NCBI GenBank assembly: GCA_011775825.1
Contig: JAABYK010000173.1
Coordinates: 8,248-15,948 of the forward strand
Length of the DNA stretch: 7,701 nt
DNA from: Candidatus Zhuqueibacterota bacterium
GTDB lineage: Bacteria; Zhuqueibacterota; Zhuqueibacteria; Oceanimicrobiales; Oceanimicrobiaceae
Reading direction: 5' to 3'
Every line of letters starts with the position of its first letter. Positions within the stretch are counted from its first letter, which is position 1. The notes below the pieces were generated by a model, which worked only from the letters and a program-made list of their open reading frames with translations, was not told where the DNA came from and did no database searches. Below are positions 1 through 6,403 of this stretch, in pieces. A program made the translations under genes and the position numbers.

Positions 1-185
1 CCATCTTCATCTTCGATTTCACGCATTGCTGAGCTTAACGATAGATCGAACCATTCCAAGTCTTCTTTTCTTGAATTCTCACGCTTCGACTTATTTATCA
101 AAAACTCGATGAAATCAAGTACTTCTTCTTGAAAAGGTTCCGGTAATTGGTGCACTTGTTCACTGATTTTATCGACTGTGGTCAT
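1..185 (-). CDS. DUF2281-type antitoxin, 3' end cut by window edge
   Basis: The minus strand opens at ATG 185-183 and stays open for 61 codons to the window edge. The protein begins MTTVDKISEQVHQLPEPFQE and continues with a VLDFIEFLINKSKR segment, then a tryptophan-containing acidic stretch ending EIEDEDG. The 'LPEP.QEEVLDFIEFL' core is the hallmark of DUF2281 proteins, small antitoxin-like proteins usually encoded directly upstream of a toxin (often PIN or MazF/PemK type). Family members are about 70-80 residues, so only roughly the last 10-15 residues should be missing. The start is supported by AAGGAG 8 bases upstream and a sigma70-like promoter at 233-261. The presumed toxin would lie left of the window and cannot be seen, so the toxin type is unknown. 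Binding and neutralising that toxin, and repressing its own promoter, are inferred from the family. Confidence 0.8.
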   Translation of the reverse strand, partial: MTTVDKISEQVHQLPEPFQEEVLDFIEFLINKSKRENSRKEDLEWFDLSLSSAMREIEDED

Positions 186-232
186 GAGATTTTCTCCTTG
201 AAGTTTTAAAAACCACTTCGTAAACTCGGTCT

Positions 233-261
233 AATGTAGTAACTATTTGCAAAGAAGTCAA
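233..261 (-). promoter_or_regulatory. Sigma70-like promoter of the DUF2281 antitoxin gene
   Basis: Read on the minus strand, TTGACT (261-256) is followed by 17 bases and TACATT (238-233), a near-consensus -35/-10 pair. Transcription would start around 225-227, about 40 bases before the ATG at 185. A second TTGACT lies at 282-277, exactly 21 bases (two helical turns) upstream of the first. The pair could be an operator repeat for antitoxin autoregulation, but that is inference. Confidence 0.6.
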
Positions 262-450
262 CTCAGAACATAATTTAGTCAATGTGCTCAAATTAGATAA
301 ACAATCCCATGTAATGGATTCAATCAAATGGGCTCGGCGTAACACCACCAAGAAATTGGAAACCCCCACCACGAATTCAACGTTAAATCGATTAGTCTAA
401 TGATCCATCTATCCCTAAACCAACTCACTTCATTAAATGAATTTTGCATT

Positions 451-456
451 AGGAGG
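451..456 (+). promoter_or_regulatory. Shine-Dalgarno site that decides the S9 peptidase start
   Basis: A perfect AGGAGG lies 7 bases before ATG 464. An alternative in-frame ATG at 437 is upstream of this site and has no ribosome binding site of its own. Starting at 464 also leaves a clean signal peptide (MRKTLMYALTLLVLAF), whereas starting at 437 would add nine residues in front of it. Confidence 0.85.
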
Positions 457-463
457 TGCAGAC

Positions 464-3220
464 ATGCGTAAGACGCTGATGTACGCGCTGACCTTGCTGG
501 TCTTAGCGTTCACTTTCACCGCAGGGCTGGACGTAGCTGTGATGGCGAAATCAGGCGAGGAGCAACTCCCACCGCTTATCAACCGCGAGTTGTTCTTTGG
601 CGATCCCGAAATTTCGTCGTCGCAACTCTCACCAGACGGCAAGTTTATCTCCTTCATCAAGCCGTACCAGGATGTGCGCAACATCTGGGTAAAAGGCATC
701 GACGAGCCGTTTGATGCGGCCAAACCCGTCACCGCAGATGACCGACCGGTTCCGGGTTATTTCTGGAGTCGCGACGGACGCTACATCTTGTACGTGCAAG
801 ACAAGGGCGGCAACGAAAATTTTCACGTTTATGCGGTGAATCCCGCTGACGAGCCGAAGGCAGACACCGGAGTGCCGTCGGCCCGAGATCTCACGCCGCT
901 TGAAGACGTTCGCGCCATCATTTATGCGGTCCCCGAGAATCGACCAAATGAAATCATTGTCGGACTCAACGACCGCGATCCCACCTACCACGATGTTTAT
1001 CGCATTGATATCACAACCGGCGAACGGGAGCTGCTGATCAAAAACACCGAACAGATTGGCTTCTTTTTCTATGACTTGGAGGGCAACGTTCGGTTAGCTT
1101 ATCGCCAGTTGCCCGATGGCGGAGCCGAAATTCTTCGCGTTGATGGCGACGACCTGGTGCAAGTTTACACCACCACCTTCGAAGAAAGTGCGTTTCCGAT
1201 TCGCTATCACAAAGATGGGCAACGGGTTTACATGTCCACCAACAAAGGCGATGATGTGAATTTGTCCAGGCTTGTCCTGTTCAATCCGGAGACCGGGCAA
1301 GAAGAATTTGTGGAATCCGATCCGGAAGGGCAGGTGGATTTCGGCAGCGCCATTTTCGATAATCAGACTGACGAGTTGATCGCAACCGTGTATGTCGGTG
1401 ATCGCGTCCGCATTTATCCGAAAACCGAACAGGTCGAAAAAGATCTTGAAATTCTCAGAAGCAAGCTCCCGGAGGGCGAACTGAATCTCCAATCTTCCAC
1501 CGAAGACATGCGCCATCATCTGGTTTCGGTCTCTCGTGATGTCGATCCGGGTTCGGTCTATCTTTACGACCGGAAGACGGAAGAGGTGGAGCTGCTCTAC
1601 CGTTCCCGGCCAAAACTGCCGAGCGAGCATCTTGCCACGATGAAAGCCATTCGCTACAAAGTCCGCGACGGTTTGGAGATTCCGGCTTATCTCACACTGC
1701 CAAAAGGAGTGGAGCCAACGAGTTTGCCAACGGTCATTCACCCACACGGTGGACCCTGGTCGCGCGATAGCTGGGGATACGATTCGTATGCACAATTTCT
1801 CGCCAATCGCGGGTACGCTGTCCTGCAGCCGAACTTCAGAGGATCGGCCGGTTATGGGAAGGAATTTCTGAACGCAGGCAATAAGGAATGGGGCTTTGGC
1901 GCGATGCAGCATGATATCACCGACGGCGTAAAATATCTCATACAGCAAGGCATTGCCGATCCCGACCGCATCGGGATTTTTGGCGGCTCCTACGGCGGCT
2001 ATGCTACACTGGCGGGTGTGACGTTTACACCAGATTTGTACGCGGCGGCTGTGCCATATGTCGCCCCTTCCAACTTGATCACGCTTATTGAGTCGTTTCC
2101 GCCCTATTGGGGTCCCTTCATCAAAATTTGGCACAAGCGCGTGGGCGATCCAGAAGATGAAGAGGATCGGGCTGATTTGATTGCGCGCTCGCCTTTATTC
2201 AAAGCGGAAGAAATCGAGACCCCCATGTTGGTGGTGCACGGCTTGAACGATCCAAGGGTGAAAAAGACGGAGTCTGACCAACTTGTGGTGGCCCTGCGTG
2301 AACGCGGATTGCCTGTGGAATACGTTGTTGCGCCAGATGAAGGCCACGGATTTCGTGCGCCGGAAAATCGTCTGGCTCTGGCGGCTGCCATGGAGCGATT
2401 TCTTGCCAAACACCTCGGAGGACGCTACCAGGAAGAGATGTCCGAGGAACTCAGCGACAAATTAGCTGAACTGACGGTGGATGTCAACAGCGTGGAATTG
2501 CCTGATGAGACGCTGCTCAAGTACGCTGAAACCGCTCCGCTTCCTCAGCGCTCTGCTGAGTTGATCCATCCCATGCAACTCAGTTATGCGGCCACCATGA
2601 AAGTGGGGGAACAACAAATGGAGATGGATGTCGAGCGAGAGGTTACCGAGGCCGTATTAAAGGACACCCCTGTTTGGAAAATTACAAGCACGCGGCAATC
2701 TCAAATGGGTGCAGCGACCGAAACTTTTTTCATCGACAAAGAAACGTTGTTGCCCATTAAGCGCGATGCGAAGCAGGGTCCCGCCACAATTGATCTCATT
2801 TACAGCGATGACAAGATTCAGGGTATGATGAAAATGGGCGCACAGGAAATCCCCATCGATATCAAGACGCCGGCGCCGGTCATGCCGGACGGCTCAGCGC
2901 TGGATGTGGTCCTACCGGCGCTTCCACTTGCCTCCGATTACGAAACCACCATTCGAGTGTTTGACCCCTTAACTCAAAAAGTCCGTCCAATGTCGGTGAC
3001 TGTGGCCGCGAAGGAAACGGTGAACGTCAAGGCGGGTTCATTCGATACCTACAAAGTCGAAATGGAACCCCTCGACGGTGATCCCGGTGGCAGTGTACAA
3101 AACGTAGCCGTAAAGCAGCCGCGATGCCTGGTGCGCAGTCAAACCAAGCTGCCCGCTCAAATGGGCGGCGGAACCGTGACCATGGAGCTGCAAAGCATTG
3201 GCAACATGACCGCGAAGTAG
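464..3220 (+). CDS. Secreted S9-family serine peptidase (prolyl oligopeptidase type) with C-terminal DUF3108-like domain
   Basis: This 918-residue protein is a serine exopeptidase or oligopeptidase of family S9, expected to cleave short peptides in the periplasm or outside the cell. Residues 1-28 form a Sec signal (basic MRK, hydrophobic core, possible cleavage after VMA). Residues about 45-390 are the beta-propeller, with repeats such as 'QLSPDGKFISF' and 'YFWSRDGRYILYV'. Residues about 400-655 are the alpha/beta-hydrolase domain: oxyanion motif HGGP at 428-431, nucleophile Ser509 in GGSYGG, Asp596 in HGLNDPRV and His628 in DEGHGF. All catalytic residues are present. About 260 further residues (656-918) are unusual for S9 enzymes. 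They are beta-rich and include 'VKAGSFDTYKVE' near 855-867 and 'PRCLVRS' around Cys888, resembling DUF3108-type envelope domains. The start at 464 rests on AGGAGG 7 bases upstream. The gene ends before a strong terminator and appears monocistronic. Substrate specificity cannot be read from the sequence. Confidence 0.9.
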   Translation: MRKTLMYALTLLVLAFTFTAGLDVAVMAKSGEEQLPPLINRELFFGDPEISSSQLSPDGKFISFIKPYQDVRNIWVKGIDEPFDAAKPVTADDRPVPGYFWSRDGRYILYVQDKGGNENFHVYAVNPADEPKADTGVPSARDLTPLEDVRAIIYAVPENRPNEIIVGLNDRDPTYHDVYRIDITTGERELLIKNTEQIGFFFYDLEGNVRLAYRQLPDGGAEILRVDGDDLVQVYTTTFEESAFPIRYHKDGQRVYMSTNKGDDVNLSRLVLFNPETGQEEFVESDPEGQVDFGSAIFDNQTDELIATVYVGDRVRIYPKTEQVEKDLEILRSKLPEGELNLQSSTEDMRHHLVSVSRDVDPGSVYLYDRKTEEVELLYRSRPKLPSEHLATMKAIRYKVRDGLEIPAYLTLPKGVEPTSLPTVIHPHGGPWSRDSWGYDSYAQFLANRGYAVLQPNFRGSAGYGKEFLNAGNKEWGFGAMQHDITDGVKYLIQQGIADPDRIGIFGGSYGGYATLAGVTFTPDLYAAAVPYVAPSNLITLIESFPPYWGPFIKIWHKRVGDPEDEEDRADLIARSPLFKAEEIETPMLVVHGLNDPRVKKTESDQLVVALRERGLPVEYVVAPDEGHGFRAPENRLALAAAMERFLAKHLGGRYQEEMSEELSDKLAELTVDVNSVELPDETLLKYAETAPLPQRSAELIHPMQLSYAATMKVGEQQMEMDVEREVTEAVLKDTPVWKITSTRQSQMGAATETFFIDKETLLPIKRDAKQGPATIDLIYSDDKIQGMMKMGAQEIPIDIKTPAPVMPDGSALDVVLPALPLASDYETTIRVFDPLTQKVRPMSVTVAAKETVNVKAGSFDTYKVEMEPLDGDPGGSVQNVAVKQPRCLVRSQTKLPAQMGGGTVTMELQSIGNMTAK

Positions 3221-3250
3221 CTTTTCATGAAATAGTTTCGAAATGTGGGA

Positions 3251-3280
3251 ACGCTCGGATTCTTATCCGGGCGTTTTTTT
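3251..3280 (+). terminator. Rho-independent terminator after the S9 peptidase
   Basis: ACGCTCGGAT (3251-3260) pairs with ATCCGGGCGT (3265-3274) around a TCTT loop. This gives a 10-bp stem with one G-T wobble, followed by an uninterrupted run of seven T (3274-3280). It lies 31 bases after the peptidase stop codon and separates that gene from the SRPBCC gene. Confidence 0.93.
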
Positions 3281-3322
3281 GTTAACAATCGTCGAACATT
3301 TTCTTGTGATTGTCACTTCGAA

Positions 3323-3343
3323 TGGTTTAATTTCGCTAAACCA
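3323..3343. repeat. 7-bp inverted repeat in the SRPBCC 5' leader
   Basis: TGGTTTA (3323-3329) and TAAACCA (3337-3343) form a perfect inverted repeat around a 7-base spacer, ending 7 bases before the AAAGGAGG Shine-Dalgarno. It could be a small operator or an mRNA hairpin near the ribosome site. A loose promoter-like pair, TTGTGA at 3304 and TTTAAT at 3326 (16-base spacing), overlaps its left arm. Chance occurrence is possible. Confidence 0.35.
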
Positions 3344-3363
3344 AAACGAGAAAGGAGGGAATC

Positions 3364-3885
3364 ATGAAGTGGGTACTCATTGTACTTGGCATATTGGTCG
3401 GCTTGTTCGCCATCGTCTATCTCGTTGGCACACTGTTGCCAAAAAGCCACGTGGCCACGAGTTCGGCCAAATTCAAGACGTCTCCTGAGGAGGTTTGGAA
3501 GATTATCACGGACTTCGCAGCCGCGCCCACCTGGAGAGAAGGCCTGAAATCCATGGAACAGCTTCCCGACCGCAATGGCCACGCGGTTTGGGCAGAAACC
3601 AGCAAATTCGGTCAAATGACCTATGAAATTACCGAGTTCGACCCACCGCACCGCATGGTCACTCAAATCGGCGATGACAACCTGCCCTTTGGCGGAAACT
3701 GGAGCTATGAGCTTTCCGCGGTTGAGGGTGGAACGAAACTGACCATCACGGAAAATGGTGAGATTTACAATCCCATGTTTCGATTCATGGCCCGCTTTGT
3801 GTTCGGTTATCACGGCACCATGGACGGTTATCTCAAATCGTTGGGTGAAAAATTGGGTGAAGAGACCGTAATTGTCCGTTCCTGA
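3364..3885 (+). CDS. Membrane-anchored SRPBCC (START/polyketide-cyclase-like) family protein
   Basis: This 173-residue protein starts with one transmembrane helix (residues about 3-25, 'VLIVLGILVGLFAIVYLVG'). It has no lipobox cysteine, so it is probably an uncleaved anchor. The rest fits the SRPBCC helix-grip fold: 'ATSSAKFKTSPEEVWKIITD' gives the first strand and helix, 'APTWREGLKSM' follows, mid-domain strands include 'TYEITEFDPPHRMVTQI', and a C-terminal helix runs through 'GTMDGYLKSLGEKLGE'. Such domains bind hydrophobic ligands or lipids in a deep cavity; the ligand here is unknown. The start is well supported by AAAGGAGG (3351-3358) before ATG 3364. It follows the peptidase terminator, so it begins a new transcription unit. 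The DUF2784 gene 66 bases downstream may be co-transcribed because no terminator is visible between them. Confidence 0.82.
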   Translation: MKWVLIVLGILVGLFAIVYLVGTLLPKSHVATSSAKFKTSPEEVWKIITDFAAAPTWREGLKSMEQLPDRNGHAVWAETSKFGQMTYEITEFDPPHRMVTQIGDDNLPFGGNWSYELSAVEGGTKLTITENGEIYNPMFRFMARFVFGYHGTMDGYLKSLGEKLGEETVIVRS

Positions 3886-3951
3886 AAGTCTATTTCGCAA
3901 AGTGGCTGTCAAATCAAACCAGTCTAGTGAACCAGTAATGGGAATGTTCTT

Positions 3952-4326
3952 TTGTATCAATTTCTTGCGGACGTTGTCGTCGTGCTCCATTTTGCGTTTG
4001 TGGTGTTCGCAATATTGGGGGGTTTGCTCGTACTAAAGTGGCGAAAGGCCGTTTTTCTGCATGTGCCAGCAGTCGTTTGGGCCGCCCTCGTTGAGTTTGC
4101 GGGTTGGATGTGTCCCCTCACGCCGTTGGAAAACTGGTTGCGAATGCAAGGGGGCGGTAGCGCTTACAGGGGCGATTTTGTACAGAGATATATTTTGCCG
4201 GTCCTTTACCCAAGTGGCTTGACTCGGGAAATTCAGGTGGTGTTGGGGCTGCTGGTCATCGCGGTGAACGTGCTGGTTTATTGGTACGTGTTTGTCGCGA
4301 AGAGAAAAGCTCGAACGTTCAGTTGA
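3952..4326 (+). CDS. DUF2784 family integral membrane protein
   Basis: This 124-residue inner-membrane protein has about three hydrophobic helices (residues 5-28, 33-53 and 96-117). The motif 'EFAGWMCPLTPLENWLR' at about 48-64, with Cys54, is the diagnostic core of DUF2784. The segments 'LHFAFVVFAILGG' and 'LYPSGLTREIQVVLG' also match the family pattern. Length is typical. The start is TTG 3952. A TGA at 3928-3930 closes the frame upstream and no in-frame ATG or GTG exists between them, and TTG places the N-terminus (MYQFLADVVVVLHFAF) where the family begins. The Shine-Dalgarno is poor (a GGGA about 8 bases upstream at best). Function is unknown for the family. It sits 66 bases after the SRPBCC gene in the same direction. 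Confidence 0.85.
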   Translation: MYQFLADVVVVLHFAFVVFAILGGLLVLKWRKAVFLHVPAVVWAALVEFAGWMCPLTPLENWLRMQGGGSAYRGDFVQRYILPVLYPSGLTREIQVVLGLLVIAVNVLVYWYVFVAKRKARTFS

Positions 4327-4350
4327 CTTTTCGCCTGCATTTGGGACATT

Positions 4351-4366
4351 AAACTTTTAAACTTTT
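4351..4366. repeat. Tandem 8-bp repeat upstream of mrr
   Basis: AAACTTTT occurs twice in direct tandem (4351-4358, 4359-4366), just before the candidate mrr promoter. It may be simple AT-rich drift or a protein binding site; nothing in the sequence decides this. Confidence 0.4.
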
Positions 4367-4374
4367 CATTGTAG

Positions 4375-4404
4375 TTGCCGTGACACTTGTGAGTTAGTTA
4401 TAAA
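4375..4404 (+). promoter_or_regulatory. Candidate promoter of the mrr gene
   Basis: TTGCCG (4375-4380) and TATAAA (4399-4404) are separated by 18 bases, a plausible sigma70-like pair. Transcription would begin near 4411, only about 7 bases before ATG 4418, so the message would be nearly leaderless. That fits the absence of a usable Shine-Dalgarno (the only AAGG, 4413-4416, is one base from the ATG). It remains a weak prediction. Confidence 0.35.
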
Positions 4405-4417
4405 ACGGTTCTAAGGC

Positions 4418-5323
4418 ATGGCAATACCTGACTACCAGACAATCATGTTACCGCTATTACGTTTCGCAGGAGATGGAAGAATTCACACCTTCAGGGAGGC
4501 GGTTTATGCCTTAGCAGAAGAATTCTCTCTTTCGGAAGCTGAGCGAACCGAGCTACTCCCAAGCGGCCAACAACCAATATTTGACAACCGAGTCGGATGG
4601 GCAAGTACTTACCTGAAAAAAGCAGGCCTGCTCGACGCCCCACAACGTGGAAGTATTCAGATTACTGAGCGAGGCAAAGAGATTCTTTCTAAAAATCCCC
4701 AGCGAATAGATGTCCAATTCCTTGACCAATTCGACGAATTCGTAGAATTTCGCAAACTTCGAAGAGACAAAGAGCAAGATGATCGCAACAAACAACTCAG
4801 GCTAGAAACTCCAGAGGAGCTTTTAGAAACAGCTCATCAAAGCCTCCGGGATGATTTATCCGCCAATATTTTAAGTACGATTAAAAATTGCTCCCCGGAG
4901 TTTTTCGAACGGCTCGTGGTGGACATGCTTGTAAGCATGGGTTACGGAGGTTCTCGGAAGGAAGCTGGTCAAGCAATTGGCAAGACAGGAGACGGTGGAA
5001 TAGATGGAATAATAAAGGAGGATAAACTGGGTCTGGACATCATTTACATTCAAGCGAAAAGATGGGAAGCGAACGTCGGCAGACCCGAGATACAAAAGTT
5101 TGCAGGAGCTTTGCAAGGCCAGAGAGCTCGAAAAGGAATCTTCATCACTACTTCTACATTCAGCAAAGATGCTCTTCAATACGCTTCGAATATAGAAAAC
5201 AAAATAATTTTAATAGATGGACATCGTCTTGCCGAGTTGATGATTGACCATAACGTCGGAGTCACTCCGATAACAAAGTATGAAGTTAAAAGGCTGGACA
5301 CCGACTATTTTACAGAAGATTAA
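4418..5323 (+). CDS. mrr: Mrr-type restriction endonuclease (type IV)
   Basis: This 301-residue protein is a full-length Mrr homologue (E. coli Mrr is about 304). In characterised members it cleaves foreign DNA carrying methylated bases and acts in the cytoplasm on the nucleoid. Residues about 4-95 form the N-terminal winged-helix Mrr_N domain ('MAIPDYQTIMLPLLRFA', 'DNRVGWASTYLKKAGLL', 'ITERGKEIL'). A charged linker (about 105-140) leads to the PD-(D/E)XK catalytic domain (about 155-275). There 'GDGGIDGII' gives catalytic Asp196 and 'IYIQAKRW' gives Gln212 and Lys214, the QxK variant typical of Mrr. 'GRPEIQKFAGALQGQRARKG' and 'IFITTSTFSKDA' are further family signatures. All active-site residues are present, so it should be functional. 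No methyltransferase gene is nearby, consistent with a stand-alone type IV enzyme. Base composition is more AT-rich than the genes on either side, which suggests acquisition. Confidence 0.93.
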   Translation: MAIPDYQTIMLPLLRFAGDGRIHTFREAVYALAEEFSLSEAERTELLPSGQQPIFDNRVGWASTYLKKAGLLDAPQRGSIQITERGKEILSKNPQRIDVQFLDQFDEFVEFRKLRRDKEQDDRNKQLRLETPEELLETAHQSLRDDLSANILSTIKNCSPEFFERLVVDMLVSMGYGGSRKEAGQAIGKTGDGGIDGIIKEDKLGLDIIYIQAKRWEANVGRPEIQKFAGALQGQRARKGIFITTSTFSKDALQYASNIENKIILIDGHRLAELMIDHNVGVTPITKYEVKRLDTDYFTED

Positions 5324-5338
5324 ACAATTTAATATAAT
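5309..5338 (+). promoter_or_regulatory. Strong promoter-like pair before the phosphatase gene
   Basis: TTTACA (5309-5314), 18 bases, then a perfect TATAAT (5333-5338) lie across the end of mrr. A second, overlapping TATAAT occupies 5338-5343. Transcription from the first box would start near 5345 and from the second near 5350. The only standard in-frame start codon (TTG 5352) would then lie within a few bases of the mRNA 5' end. Confidence 0.5.
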
Positions 5339-5351
5339 ATAATAATTTAAT
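5326..5351. repeat. AT-only tract with 8-bp direct repeats
   Basis: These 26 bases contain only A and T. AATTTAAT occurs at 5326-5333 and again at 5344-5351, with two overlapping TATAAT boxes between them. The tract starts 3 bases after the mrr stop codon and contains the candidate promoter of the next gene. Confidence 0.6.
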
Positions 5352-6389
5352 TTGATCGTCGCTTATAAAACATCTCCGAACACCCCGCACCTTGCCTGTT
5401 TCAACAAAAGAGGGGGCAAACTACGCTCATCCTTCGTTTTCGCCTTTTTATGCTGCCTGCTCTTAGCCGGCTGTCAACAGAATCGACCGGACATGTCAAC
5501 CGTATTGCGACTCGGACCTGAAAGGGGATTAAACTTTCTGGTCGTGGGCGATTGGGGACGACAGGGCAAGTACTATCAGGATGAGGTTGCCGAACAAATG
5601 GCCGAAGCTGCACGCCTGATGAACAGTGATTTTGTGATCAGCACGGGTGACAATTTTTACCGGAACGGTGTGCAAAGTGTTTCGGATTTGCTTTGGAACC
5701 GGACTTTTGAAAACATTTACCACCACAAATCTCTGATGAAGCCCTGGTATGTCGTGCTCGGAAATCACGACTACCGTGGCAATCCGCAAGCCCAAGTTAA
5801 CTACACCGATCTCAGTTCTCGATGGTATCTTCCCAAACGCTACTACTCCATCACCCAACAGGTCGATGTCTCCACGCAAGCCTTGTTTGTGTTCCTGGAT
5901 ACGAGTCCGTTTATGAAAGAATACCACGGTAGCTTTAAATACGGAGCGGTGGCGGACCAGGACACGGCCGCACAACGCCGCTGGTTGGACAACACGCTTG
6001 CCGAATCCCAAGCAGAGTGGAAAGTTGTGGTTGGGCATCATCAAATCTACTCCGGCGGTTTCTACGGAAACAACCATGACTTAATCGCACGCATCGCGCC
6101 TATCTTGAAAAAGCATCGAGTGCACGCCTATTTCAACGGTCACGAACACGACTTACAGCACTTAAAGGGAGCAGCGCCCACGCACTATTTTGTATCCGGT
6201 GCCGGTTCGAAACTCCGCGGTACCGGAAGCAGCAGCATGACCCAATTCAGCGAGAGTGTGGCTGGTTTTATGGCGGTTTCGATTATATCCGCAAGAATGC
6301 GGGTGTATTGCATCGATTACAAAGGCAATGTGGTTTATATGACGGTTGTCGACAAGAACACCACTGACGATTTGCAGGAAGATTCATAA
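5352..6389 (+). CDS. Purple-acid-phosphatase-like (TRAP/ACP5-type) metallophosphoesterase lipoprotein
   Basis: As read from TTG 5352 the protein has 345 residues. A hydrophobic stretch with a lipobox, 'CCLLLAGC' ending at Cys41, marks a lipoprotein exported to the envelope. The calcineurin-like domain (about 60-320) carries the full dinuclear metal ligand set of purple acid phosphatases: Asp67 in GDWG, Asp100 and Tyr103 in GDNFY, Asn138 in GNHDY, His229 in GHHQIYSGG, and His264 and His266 in NGHEHDLQ. Tyr103 is the charge-transfer tyrosine specific to this family. It should hydrolyse phosphate monoesters outside the cytoplasm, probably to release phosphate. The start is doubtful. TTG 5352 has no Shine-Dalgarno, gives an unusually long n-region, and lies beside the predicted transcription start. 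The next ATG (5493) would remove the signal. A purine tract at 5409-5416 precedes 'RSSFVFAFLCCLLLAGC' but no standard start codon follows it. The DinB-like gene begins 14 bases downstream, suggesting co-transcription. Confidence 0.85.
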   Translation: MIVAYKTSPNTPHLACFNKRGGKLRSSFVFAFLCCLLLAGCQQNRPDMSTVLRLGPERGLNFLVVGDWGRQGKYYQDEVAEQMAEAARLMNSDFVISTGDNFYRNGVQSVSDLLWNRTFENIYHHKSLMKPWYVVLGNHDYRGNPQAQVNYTDLSSRWYLPKRYYSITQQVDVSTQALFVFLDTSPFMKEYHGSFKYGAVADQDTAAQRRWLDNTLAESQAEWKVVVGHHQIYSGGFYGNNHDLIARIAPILKKHRVHAYFNGHEHDLQHLKGAAPTHYFVSGAGSKLRGTGSSSMTQFSESVAGFMAVSIISARMRVYCIDYKGNVVYMTVVDKNTTDDLQEDS

Positions 6390-6403
6390 AGGAACAACAG
6401 AAT

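Larger units (their letters stand above)
186..463. other. Divergent intergenic region between antitoxin and S9 peptidase
   Basis: This AT-rich gap of about 280 bases separates the leftward antitoxin gene from the rightward peptidase gene. It contains the antitoxin promoter and Shine-Dalgarno on the minus strand and the peptidase Shine-Dalgarno (451-456) on the plus strand. I see no convincing plus-strand -35/-10 pair with normal spacing, so the peptidase promoter is unassigned. A minus-strand reading frame of 67 codons crosses the gap but has no recognisable protein features. Confidence 0.5.

Noticed and set aside
169..372. Minus-strand frame of 67 codons overlapping the DUF2281 antitoxin start
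   Set aside because: It covers the antitoxin promoter and ribosome site in another frame, and I recognise no protein features in it.
437..463. Upstream in-frame ATG as start of the S9 peptidase
   Set aside because: The AGGAGG at 451-456 lies after this ATG and points to ATG 464, which also yields a normal signal peptide.
1094..2134. Minus-strand open frame of 346 codons opposite the S9 peptidase
   Set aside because: It lies entirely antisense to a gene with a complete catalytic triad, encodes no recognisable domain, and is a mirror effect of that gene's codon use.
3304..3331. TTGTGA-N16-TTTAAT as promoter of the SRPBCC gene
   Set aside because: It is a poor match with short spacing; noted with the inverted repeat but not called as a promoter.
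3313..3990. Minus-strand open frame of 225 codons opposite the SRPBCC and DUF2784 genes
   Set aside because: It is antisense to a well-supported SRPBCC gene, and its translation has no transmembrane, motif or family features.
5529..6077. Minus-strand frame of 182 codons opposite the phosphatase
   Set aside because: It is antisense to the conserved metal-binding motifs of the phosphatase and has no support of its own.
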